Below, in pieces: positions 22,436 to 32,971 of a DNA stretch of 64,000 bases. The notes below the pieces were generated by a model that was given only the letters and a program-made list of their open reading frames with translations, did not search any database and was not told the DNA's origin. Numbering within the stretch: the stretch's first letter is position 1; each line of letters begins with the position of its first letter. Source of the DNA: Petrolisthes cinctipes (taxonomy: Eukaryota; Arthropoda; Malacostraca; Decapoda; Porcellanidae); the NCBI GenBank assembly GCA_033782935.1, contig JAWQEG010001325.1, positions 1,054,001 through 1,118,000 on the forward strand, in the 5' to 3' direction. The translations under genes and the position numbers were made by a program.

Positions 22436-23113
22436 TATACCAGTCCTCTTAAGGCTTTAACTCGTTTAGGATCTGATAACATTAATTTTGTGTGTAATTC
22501 TTGGAGTTGGAGTTGGAGTTGTAGTAGTAGTTGTTGTTGTTGTATTAGGTATAACGTGGAAGACGGGGTGCTTAGGAAATTGACTTCACAAGTTTCTTAA
22601 GGCTTAATTTTTTAATATATACTTATACTTATATATATCTACAGGGATTGATGATGATGTGCCTTGTCTTATATTATTGTGTCTCTCTCTCACGGAGACA
22701 GTTTATAGCCCTTTGGAAGTCAGTGTAGGTATCCTGAATGCTATTGTACCTCCTCTGCTTCTATACATTTCAAACTCAATAGTTGAGAGAAATGGCAAGA
22801 GTGACTGTGTTGCCTGTGAATGGTCAGTCTAATTCTTTGTCTGTCTTGTCTTCCTTCTTCTCTCTTCTTCCTGCTTTATTCCTTATTCTCTCTTTCTCTG
22901 TGAAAGGGTCGATGGTCAGTTTGATGGAAGGTCAAGGTTTATGACCTGAGAGTACCTGGGTTTGTGTTTGTGTGTGTGTGTGTGTGTGTGTGGGTGTGAT
23001 ATGGTCATATCTAAGAATAGTATCAGCTAAAAAGCTATTTGACACTTCTACCTGCCTTAATGACTTAGCCATCTAATCTGTTGTTCCTTCTAGTCTTTGC
23101 TTTTGTGCGTATA
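22436..23113 (-). repeat. 3' LTR of the gypsy-like element
   Basis: About 678 bp, alignable along its length with 52663-53313 in the same orientation. Shared landmarks are CCAGTCCTCTTAAG, ATAACGTGGAAGACGGGG, ACGGAGACAGTTTATAGCCC, a (GT)n tract and TTTTGTGCGTA at the far end. The 5' LTR begins TGTACGCAC and ends GGTACA (minus strand), the usual TG...CA form. In this copy the ends have mutated to TATACGCAC and GGTATA. Confidence 0.75.
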
Positions 23114-23925
23114 TTCGCTCGGACCAAGCTACTCACGCCTGGCCTCCTGGCGTTAATGCTTTATGCTTTATTTAATAGAAGGCCAGTTCACAATGTTTGA
23201 TAGGGTACATAATAACTAAGATATTGACAATGTATACATGTATAGTAACATAAAAATAAACATTAAGACATTGGCACACCTTATACACAAATGAACATAG
23301 ACAGTATCATTAATACATGAACATGAATACATTGTTACATAAAAATCATCTTAAAATTAATGTGTTTAGCTAGGTGCATGGGTTTGTGTGTATATAAGCT
23401 AACCTATGCTAAAGATTCACACATTAATGAGGAGGAAGCCATGTTGCTATGTTGTGGCTGTGAAATAACAGTCTTATTCTTTTCAGTACAAGATAATTCA
23501 GTATATGTCGATAGATCTCTCTTATACAATACAAAAATAATATAGTAGACTGTCTTATACAATATAAAATATTATTATAGTACATGCCAGAAAGATAAGA
23601 CATGGGATAATAAACATTGGTACCAAGATTTATTTTGATCAATATGTGGAGGAATCAATTGATATAATAAGGATGTTTGAATCCTAGTCTCATTAAGTAA
23701 CTTAATAGTTTAACTTTTTCTAAAACAAATGATAATTAGGAGATGTGAAACAAGTCCACATTAAATTAAATATGTTGAAAGGTGGAAGAGAGTGTGTTAT
23801 GTTTTCAAGCAATTTATGTTTATTAGGCAAGGTAACGATTCCATTGGATCGTATTTCACATGAGTCTGCTTCTTTATAGTAGCCTTGAACCATACCATAT
23901 GTTGGGTGATTAGGGCAAATCAGTG

Positions 23926-25030
23926 TTAATTGTATATCAGCAGGTAAATATAGATAGTGGAAAATAAAAAATTATGATGAAAGAGTGTTTGATTAGTAAT
24001 AGATATGAACGTACATGCATATACTGCTTGATTAGCATTACTTTGATTCCAAGCAAGTGGAGACTTTGCATCATTTGGAGACTTAAATGCAAATAAATAT
24101 GCAGGACAAACATATAAATGACGATATGCAACATGGCACTTGAGGAGTTGTGTGCCACTGATGATATCATCACTAAGTATAATACTTATTGGATGAAAAT
24201 CGAACATTAAAGGATTACTTCCATTGTCATTGGGAATTGTTGAAGTGCGTAGCTTGTGAATAACATTTTACCTTTTATGTGAATAACAATGAGTATATGA
24301 TCTTGTGTTGAAATACTATGCATGACTGTATAATAATATTTCAAGTAGGTGTATGAAAGATAGTAAGTAAGATGGTATTTCATCACTGATTGTACCATTG
24401 CATCTCGTAGGTGTTGGGATGGTAATAATTGTGAGTTGATCTTAACTTACATGCAGTAAATACACTCTTAATAAATGATTGTCATTCCTCTCTAAGTTCC
24501 TGTACCTGCAATTCAGTTTCCTGCCAACTCACAGAAATAAATAGAAGCCTAATAATATGAGGTGATTATTCCATATATGTAGTTCTTTTCTTTCGTTGGT
24601 CATGTAAAGTTATATAAATCGTATTTAATTTATGTGCAATGATCTGCACTCTAATATATATCTGTTACACTAACTTACCTTCATTTGCAACGGCTTGTCC
24701 TGCAACCTTTTATTTATGGGATGATGCTTGTATACCACTATCTAAGCCAGTGTTTCCCAAACTTTCTTTGTCGTGACCCTGAACACAAATTTATTTTTGC
24801 CTGGCGACCCTCAAGGATGAAATATTATTTCAATATTATTTTAGTTTTATCCATTTGAAAAAAGGTTAATAAATTTTACCATAAGTTACTAATAAATACT
24901 CGTATATGATTTGTTCTACCTTCATTTATCGTACTTTATTATTCACAACTAATTTCCTGTCCCAGTTTGAATGACGATTTCTATTCCACAATTATGATGC
25001 TACTAATTATGTTTGAATTAGTTTTACTTC

Positions 25031-25091
<61 letters not shown>

Positions 25092-25540
25092 ATTAATTTA
25101 TTTTTATTTTTTATTAATATTGTAGCCATTCCGCGACCCTCAGGAACACCTATGCGACCCTCATTTGGGTCGCGACCATGGGTTTGGGAACCACTGATCT
25201 AAGCAGTACCAAATAGTGCTCCTGTAATTTCACTTAAATATTATCTAAATCACACTCTGGGCTATGATGATGGCTCTGAGCCATTATTTTTTCGTGTAAT
25301 AAGCGAGCAATATTACCTGAGTCACTGAATTCATACCTAGGGCACCCAATGGTGAAAGGACATTACAGAATATAATGCATTTAAATTGGTTTATATTCAT
25401 GTGATACCTGTCAAACAAATCTAGTGTATCATTAAATACCGGTATCTGTAACTCTTGCTCAATGGCAGAAAATTTATGTAATAATTCAGATATATCCTGT
25501 AAAGAGTAAGAAATAATGATCATATCGTTCGTCACCAATA
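23926..25540 (-). pseudogene. Possible env-like remnant of the gypsy-like element
   Basis: Between integrase and 3' LTR the minus strand has open segments that are not gag or pol: 25538-25284 (with LSPLGALGMNSVTQ), 24398-24207 and 24207-23926 (hydrophobic, ending in a Cys-containing stretch). Position and hydrophobic pattern are compatible with an envelope-like third gene, as in some insect gypsy elements. No clear cleavage site or full membrane anchor could be established. A hAT MITE interrupts the region. It could equally be degenerate non-coding 3' sequence. Confidence 0.3.
24740..25204. mobile_element. hAT-type MITE with 8-bp target-site duplication
   Basis: Body 24748-25196. The inward ends read CAGTGTTTCCCAAACTTT and, on the other strand, CAGTGGTTCCCAAACCCA. 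Both are followed by a GTCG.GACCC block. This is the hallmark end of many hAT/Charlie-like elements. The 8-bp duplication ATCTAAGC is perfect (24740-24747, 25197-25204). It contains a (CT)n tract at about 25034-25087 and no coding sequence. Confidence 0.93.
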
Positions 25541-26040
25541 TTTTATTTATTTATATTCAACAGTTTGATAAAATTGTAAACGAGAGTTCTCGGATTGAAG
25601 AGGTCATCTTTTAATTAAGTTGTGTACTTCGTCGGAGCCTGTAGCCGCCGCGAGTATAGACATGAAAACCGTTATATAGGTTGATTTGGGCCACATCTGT
25701 AAGAAGAATTAATATATTTCATTGAAATATGATCGGAGTTTTTGTTTGTAATTGTTTATTTTATTACCATCAGTAGTAAGGATAATATTACTAGGAAGAG
25801 GAAATTGTTGATGTTCCAGAGATATTGATTGGTTTTATTTTGGGTGTTGGGTTTTGCACGCTTTTTTACCAATCTCTTTATTCTGTTTACATAAACAATA
25901 TCATCCGCCTGAGAATTTTTTTTCTTTATTATAAGTTTATTGCCTACTCTAAAGGTATGACTGTGTGAAGTTTCGAAGTTTGATAGGGTACCCGTATTAT
26001 TATGTTATCACATGGAGTGAACATTTGAGTTATTTGCTTT

Positions 26041-26140
26041 GTTATGTCGGCGATTATGCATTTTATTCCTGCAAGCCTATAATTTGTTTTGTTATGTCGG
26101 CGATTACGCATTTTATTCCTGCAAGCCTATAATTTGTTTT
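26041..26140. repeat. 50-bp tandem duplication in gypsy integrase
   Basis: 26041-26090 and 26091-26140 are direct repeats with one visible difference (GATTATGC versus GATTACGC), lying at the downstream end of the integrase remnant. Confidence 0.9.
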
Positions 26141-26169
26141 GTACATCATTATGAATTTGTTGAAATGCA

Positions 26170-26910
26170 ACTCACTGTCGTTCAGCGTAGTTGTCCATGT
26201 TGTAGCATGGCTTCTGTGTGGCAATTGTTATATCATATGGAAGACGTTTCTGTACGCCCTATAGTATTTCATGAGGAGTTTTTCCTTTTATTTCCGAGTT
26301 TTGTAGTGTTTATTGACTGTCATATCGATGCAGTCTTCCCATGTGGAGGGATTTTCATTGTTTTTGTGCCACGAAGTACTTCTAGTATTATATGGTTTTG
26401 CCGTTTTGTTAACCCATTAGATGCTGCGAGATATGTTAATACAAACGTTTGCATAATATCTTAGAAATTAGATACCTTTTATAATATCGGGACATGTATA
26501 TGGGCATATGAATTTGGTTTTAAATATATGTGGACTTGCTTTTGCGGTTTTTATTGTAGTGGTGCCGCCATTAGATACCTAGAAAATGGTTAACCATAGG
26601 TAATAATTTATTTGCGTCCTCATTCGAAATTGGTAAGGAAAGTAGATTTATTCCTACGACATCCCATGGTTCGTCCAGGATTAGGGATTCCCGTCATGGA
26701 GCAGGTCAAAATGTATGGCCTTTATTTGCATTGCATGTTTCGCACTGAGCGATATATGTGTTTTATCATCTACCCTTAGTTTATGTTAATAGTATATAGT
26801 ACGGAGAGTGGTCAGGTACCTATCTCTCCCAGGATGTCCTGCTGCATTATGATATAAGAGTAATTAATACTGAGGGATTCATTACTCGTTGTATCACTGT
26901 TTAATTGGTT
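26170..26910 (-). pseudogene. Gypsy integrase remnant
   Basis: On the minus strand the zinc-finger end CETCNANKGHT is followed by EPWDVVGINLLSLPIS and a VNHFL block, as in Ty3/gypsy integrases at the start of the catalytic core. Near 26240-26290 a GKTPHEIL.GVQKRLPYDI segment matches the downstream end of the core. Stops and frame changes are frequent, and the catalytic residues between these blocks cannot all be placed. Confidence 0.65.
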
Positions 26911-26999
26911 TGTACGTCACGCTTCCTAAGTTTTCTGTAAATAATATAATCATGAAGGGAAAAGTTATTTAAGTGACTGGGTGATTCTGGTCCATTATT

Positions 27000-27614
27000 T
27001 TCATCCTCAGGGTTTAATGAATATCTTATTACATTTACCATAGAAATTTGCTAATGTTTACGAACCGCATTAAGGTCAAAGTCCATGGGTGTCTTCGGAA
27101 CTAAAAAGACAAGATGAATGTTTAAGGTAGCTGCTACCGTATTTAATCGTCCTGGAAGGTAGTTAATATCAATATGCGGGAGAAATTCTTGAATGGTTAG
27201 ATATTATCTGGCTAATTTTCCCGTTAGGGTTTGAGGTTATAGTAAGCCAAGGATCGTTTGATAATTCGCGAAAACTTGTAAAGGATAGCCTAATACGATT
27301 TTTCTAAGGGTACGAAGTGCCCATAATATTTCTTAAGTTTCCTGTTTTGTTACAGAGTAACGAGTTCCCTGCGCATTTAATATTCTCTAAGTATAAGCAG
27401 ATACCTGACATAGACCCATAGCTATCTCTTACATAAGTACAGCTCCTAAGCCTACTAAAGAAGCATCAGTACTCGTGATAAAAAGTAATGAATATTCTGT
27501 GAACGCAAGAATTGGAGCTGACATTAATTAACCTTTAATAATTCAAAGTTCAGCTGTTTTTCTGGCATCCATACAAAATCTGTATCTTTCTTGAGGGGAT
27601 TATTTGAGTAGCTG
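27000..27614 (-). pseudogene. Gypsy RT end and RNase H
   Basis: From 27614 downward (minus strand) come the last part of the RT thumb (KKDTDFVWMPEKQLNF), then LSAPILAFTEYS and FITSTDASLVGLGAVL with the TDAS motif of RNase H. ILWALRTLRKIVLGYPLQV follows, then an IDINYLPGRLNTV block near 27130. The segment begins exactly at the AGT next to the large transposon. The missing upstream RT lies at 44461 onward, on the other side of that insertion. Confidence 0.78.
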
Positions 27615-27617
27615 AGT

Positions 27618-27638
27618 GTTACAACTCGTCGAGTGCCA
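27618..27638 (+). repeat. Left terminal inverted repeat of the 16.84-kb element
   Basis: GTTACAACTCGTC followed by GAGTGCCA. It pairs with 44437-44457 with two mismatches. About 640 bp of sequence without recognised content separates it from the left palindrome arm. Confidence 0.85.
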
Positions 27639-28020
27639 CGCCTACTTAAGCGAGATAATTGCCTTTAAAGTATAGGTAATAATGTCACGCGTAAGGTAAA
27701 CACGAATAATCTGTTCACCGTTACTTCACTTCATCAACTTGATATCACCACAATATACCATATACTATGGTATTTCAGACTTCATTAGAGGCCAAATTTT
27801 CTTAGCTTTTAACTGATATATACCAAAAAGTGTTCAGTTCTCTATTATGAAAGATATTACAGGTATAATAAATACGAGTGTTATGGAGAATATGTGAAAA
27901 GTTATTATCGTACTGAAATATTAGATTAAAATGGAGAATTGCTAAATAATAATAAAATATACTATTTCGCTTAAGAAACTACATTGTTTAAGCATTCTAT
28001 GGGTATAGTTTAGATGTAGG

Positions 28021-30128
28021 TACAGCTGGTCACACTCCCGCGAGGCCCACCCAGCGTTGTCAACGTTGGCCGAGATAACCCCGAAACACTAGTTGTGAGT
28101 TCTGTTAGCTCGAACTATTCACTGGTGGGAGGGAGAAGTAAGGAGGGATTTGAGGAGGGTAGGGGGGGGTGCCTATACAAGAGAGGTGAGAAATTATTCT
28201 TGGGGAGGTGAAAAATGTGTGGAAGCCTAGTTATCAATTTATATACCGATATTCGTGTCAATTAATCATATCATTAAATATAAGATTAACTTTTTCAAAT
28301 TATGATGTAACACAAAAAACAACTGAGGTAACATTATTGTATCCATTTTTCGTATAATATTCAATGGTTAAAATTAAGCACTAAAGGTTGAAAAATACTT
28401 ACACAATTACTGAATAAGAATTATGAACCAGAATGCTCTTTATTAAATGAAGTAAATGTGAATATCTTTATATTACATGTGTCAAGTGTTGATACCACTA
28501 ACACACACTTCCATTTCCCCCGTATCTACCTAACAGTTTATAATCGTCGTGTCAAATATCAAGGCTCTCATTATCCCTCACGTGGTATCAGCCTTGTAAT
28601 ATTCTGAATATTTTTAATAATAGCCTGTTGAATTGAATGATTGGAATTTGACTATGAAACCCTTGTTTTTAATTTGTCTTTTGGTAGTAAAAATTATTAT
28701 TTGCTCTGTATCTCTCTTCTCTGTGTGTATCTCTATTTTCTGTGTGCATGTAATATACTTATATATATAAGCCAGTACACACACACAACATAATAATGTT
28801 GGTGACAGATATTCTATTGGTTTTATCTGTCATGAGTTGCGAGAGAACTATATTCATAAATATTTAAACATTGTAATAGTTCCATCAAGTAATGCATTTC
28901 ATGCACAGTTGAGGTTTTATCGAACATGTTAATAAAGAAGCTGGCAACCATTTTCAACATTTCTTAATATTAAACATTATTGAAGGCGTGTTAAGGTCTG
29001 AAATCCTGTGTTTCCCATCATAAAACACCTTCCCAATACTCACACCGTTGTATTTGATGCCGTATTGGTCTTTACTGTCTTCTGCTACAAGGTTGATATT
29101 AGTGTGAATTTCCATATACACCTTGTCTTGTGAACTGACTGACTGCACCACCTTACACATCTTCAAGTCATCAGGACTACCAACATGTTGGAGAGGGAAT
29201 ATTTCCACACTCAGTCTTCAATACCCTTACCAGTTTAGTGGTTTTCAACCAACTCATAATCCTCTTGGAGTATCAAAACTAATGTGGGCTAAGGAGACTA
29301 GAGTCAACGTCAGTCTCTAATTAATGCAAAAAAAAAAGAAAAAAAATACAGTTGACAAGCCTGTGGGTGCCAGACGCATCTCCCTGGCCTCTGCTCACAT
29401 GTATTATCTGCCAAAATAAACATTTTTGCTACCTAGAAACAGATAAAATACCGAGGGATTCATAGTAAATTACCAAACAGCATGTTTTCACTATATTCAA
29501 TACAACAGGCTATTATTAAAAGTATTCAGAATATTACAAGGTTGCTATCACGTGAGGGATAATGAGAGCCTTGATATTTGACACGCTTATAAACTGTTAG
29601 GTAGATACGGGGGAAATGGAAGTGTGTTAGTGGTATCCACACTTGACACATGTAATATAAAGGTATTCACATTTACTTCATTTAATAAAGAGCATTCTGG
29701 TTCATGATTCTTATTCAGTTATTGTGAAAGTATTTTTCAGCGTTTAGTGCTTGATAATAACCATTGTATATTATACGAAAAAAATGTACAAGAATGTTAC
29801 CTCAGTTGTTTTTGTGTTACATCATAATTTGAAAAAGTTAATCTTACCTTTAATTATGTTAATTATTGACACGAATATCGGTATATAAATAATTGATAAC
29901 CGGGTGTATTTTCATTAAAGCTTTCACTCATTTTTCACCTCCCCAAGAATAATTTCTCACCTCTCTTGTATAGGCACCCCCCTTACCCTCCTCAAATCCC
30001 TCCTTACTTCCTTCTCCCTCCCACAAGTGAATGGTTCGAGCGAGCAGAGCTCACAACTAGTGTTTCGGGGTTATCTCGGCCAACGTTGATAACGCTGGGT
30101 GGGCCTCATGGAAGTGTGACCAGCTGTA
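28021..30128. mobile_element. Element T: 2.1-kb TA-flanked element with about 0.6-kb terminal inverted repeats
   Basis: Body 28023-30126. The ends read inward CAGCTGGTCACACT, followed by a GAGGCCCACCCAGCG block (left CCGCGAGG, right TTCCATGAGG before it). The inverted similarity runs inward to about 28640 on the left and 29515 on the right, with mismatches and small gaps. TA lies at both borders (28021-28022, 30127-30128). The middle carries an 84-codon frame without recognised domains. A second, right-truncated copy is part of the palindrome (39216-41077). It is probably non-autonomous, and its superfamily is uncertain. Confidence 0.75.
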
Positions 30129-30855
30129 CGTTACAGAATAACTTTAAAACCTTTAAAAGAGTGAACTACTATCTATCTGTGAGTGTGGTGTGGTGCGGTG
30201 TGGCGCGGCGCGCTGGCGCCGGGCTGCCAAACGTACGATTCAACCTATTGCTTTTAACAGCCTCAGTATTAAACAGTAGTTGATTATGCATCTGATTTTG
30301 CTGGGATAAACTGTTATGAATGAGTGATAAGCAGAGGAACTGCTGAGTCATCATGCATCTATTACTCCACACGGGCAGGCAGACAGACAGATAGACACAC
30401 AGCAAATTTTTAACACTTCGCCTCTCCTAGTCTCCTCCCTCCTCCTCCTTCTTTACCCCGGTCCATCCTACTCACCCCACCTCTCTCCCACTCCTACCCT
30501 CCTCTGCCACCCACCTACTAAGGCTGCCAATAACCGTTAAATCTAGAACCGGTATTAACTAGTTGACAATGTTATAATATTATAATTGCTGTCTAATGTA
30601 TTATATTGCTGTATTATAATAATACAATGAGGGAGAGAGAGAGAGAGAGAGAGTGTGTGTGTGTGAGTGTGCAAAGATGTTTACTTACTACCTAGGCTAC
30701 TCCTCATACTAGCCTACTCACTCGAAAAAAAAGGTGATGCAGTGTGAGCACAAGCCCTCTCTGGTGTGTAGCCTATGATACACAGGAATACAGCTTGTTA
30801 TTCACGTTGCTGTAATCTCCGTGGCAAAAGATCAAGAGATACAGCATTACAAAAA
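28267..30855 (+). repeat. Left arm of the large palindrome (2589 bp)
   Basis: Every base from 28267 to 30693 pairs with position 69344 minus itself on the right arm, and from 30695 to 30855 with 67737 minus itself. The only interruption is the 1605-bp TA transposon of the right arm plus one TA. Checked segments include coding-like frames, unique sequence and the GA/GT microsatellite at 30630-30670, and all agree in length. The arm includes most of element T, a GC-rich stretch near 30190-30235 and the empty TA site at 30693-30694. Confidence 0.92.
28954..29208 (-). other. 84-codon frame in element T, function unknown
   Basis: It is an 84-codon open frame beginning with a GTG codon after an upstream in-frame stop, so it may be an internal piece of something longer. 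It contains DDLKMCKVVQS, MEIHTNINLVAED and YGIKYNGVSIGKVFYDGKH. The composition is protein-like (mixed, no low complexity), and it is identical in the other arm (40136-40390). No family recognised. It might be a captured gene fragment. Confidence 0.3.
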
Positions 30856-31172
30856 GTTATTTTGTACAGATGCATGTTTTTATTGATGTAAATAATTTAA
30901 TTTACAGTACGGCATGGTATTTATTTTTATATTAATGAAGTGTTCATGTTATATTGGTCATTGATTTTGCATTCAATATAATAATTATTTGGGGGGGACC
31001 TGGAGGCAATAAGAGGGATATCTTATGTGTTGCAGGGAGTGGAGAGTTTTGTGATTAATTTACTCACCATGGGACGTTTTCACAGGAGCAGACAAACAAC
31101 AAAGAATGCAATGATGAACAAATCACATTCAATTAAGTAAGACTAAAATGATTTTAAATGAGACTTGCCTAC
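30856..31172. other. Palindrome spacer, no gene
   Basis: About 0.33 kb of AT-rich single-copy DNA was the original spacer between the palindrome arms. It is the part that received the B2 retrotransposon. Nothing else recognised. Confidence 0.7.
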
Positions 31173-31467
31173 CCTTAGCCTGCAGTCTCGCTCCAGAACA
31201 GGTGGAGTGTGGACGTACTCGTGGCGCTCTGCCTCCATTCTCGTTTGTGTTGTTGTTTTGTGTTGTTTTGGAGCTCTTGTTTGTATTTTTTGTGTTGTTT
31301 GTGAGTTCTTGTTTATGTGTTGTTGTTTCTGTGGTGTTGCTGGTGTTGTTTGTCTGTTGTGGTTCTGTGTATAGTTTTGTTGTGATTGTCTGTGTGTGTG
31401 TGTGTGTGTGTCCCTGGCTGATTGAGTGTTTAGTTGTTTGTGTTGTTGTTTCCTTTCCATCTAGGCC

Positions 31468-32971
31468 TTGCCTGGCCTGATGGAGAGTGCGGATTCCTGC
31501 TTGGAGGCCGACTTGGCAATGTCGGAGGAAGACGAGTCTCCAATTGAGGATCACTGGCCTGAGCTGCCTTCTCGCAACCCTCCCCCCCTCTCCTCGGTCA
31601 CTCCGCAGCTCAGGTTGCAGCCGTCCACCTCCTCAACCTCTACCAAGCGACCTGTTGATGCCTCGTCCGACTCCTCGCAGGATTCCGATGGTGTGGACTG
31701 TTTGCCTCCAGCTGCCAAGACTACCAAGGGTGCTTCAGCTGTGCACGACGTACCTTCTCTGCCTCACCCTGGTGTTTCTTCTTTGTATACCAACTCCTTG
31801 CCCTCGTCCAACCTTCCTGCTTTTGCCCCGAGAGATGCCTATGTCAAACTCTCCTTCTCTGGAAACCCATCTACGGACACAAAGCTGCGTTGGTTGTCTG
31901 ATGTCAACAGGGCCTTCCAGTTGCAGTGTGAACTGGCTGAAGTCAAGATGGCTGCTGTCACCTCCCGGTTTGTCTACATCTCTAGGAAGCGTCAGGACAT
32001 CATTGATAGAGTGAAGGCTGGTGAATTTTTATCTCTGCCTCTCATTCTTGAAGACTCACCTGAGAGGCCTCGTAAGTTCCCCAGCTACATCCTCACCCGT
32101 TTTCCTATTGATGTTGACCCGAAACTTGCCAAAGGATACCCTGGTGTGTACTTTGCCCGTCGTTTTTTCCAAGATGGTTCCCCCATTAGCCGTATTGTTG
32201 TTGTCTGGAGTCAACCCGATCCACCTCCAAATGAGATTTCCTTTGATTTCCTCCCTTGTCTTCCACCGTGTGAGGTGAGGAAACTTCATAATGACCAGCC
32301 TTGGTGCTACAGGTGCTGGGGTGTGGGGCATATCTCCCGGTACTGTTCTGCCAGGCCGAAATGTGCATGGTGTGCAGCCAACCATGATTCCAAGACGTGT
32401 CCTGTCAGGGGTGAACCATCATGTCCTGCTGCCTCCACCTCTGAGCCTTCACCTCCTGAAGATACGTCTCGATGGAAGTGTCCACGATGCCTTCAGCCAG
32501 GGGGTTAACGTGTGGCATGGATGTACTCGACGTAAGGTCCAGGATCGTGTCTCTACTATTGCTCCGCCTCCACCACCACCACCACCACCACCACCTCCCC
32601 AGTCTGCTCCTCCTACCAGCCCTGCTCCTCCTACCAGCCCTGCCTCACCTCCAGACCTGGCCCTCCGCAAGTCTGTTGCTACCCTCATGGCACGATGTAC
32701 GGCTCTCGAAAACCGCTTTTCTGCCCTTGAAGCCAGGATTGATGGGCTGGTTGCCGCTCAGGCTGCCAATGACTCCAAACTCTCCACCTTGGTCGAGGCT
32801 CAGCAGGCCATCATCTCAACTGTCACTACCCTTACCGAAAAGATGGATACTGTTGCATCTCGCCTTCAAAAGCTTTTCGAGTCAGTCCCTTCTCCTGGTC
32901 CATCTTCTTCTTCAGGTCGCTCATCTGCCCCCACTCACCGGACTTCTACCTCCAAATACAGAGTTCGCTAG
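31468..32971 (+). pseudogene. Family B ORF1 (gag-like), frameshifted near 32500
   Basis: The frame opens upstream of ATG 31480, with an in-frame CTG at 31468. It runs through a Ser/Pro-rich N-terminus, an RRM-like middle (KLSFSGNPSTDTKLRW, PSYILTRFPIDVD) and two knuckles, CYRCWGVGHISRYC and CAWCAANHDSKTC. A G-run (32500-32504, five G where B3 has four) shifts the frame and creates an early stop at 32506-32508. The rest continues in another frame (32520-32971) with a polyproline stretch and a heptad-like coiled coil (ALENRFSALEARIDGL). It would package element RNA if intact. It overlaps the start of ORF2. Confidence 0.88.
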
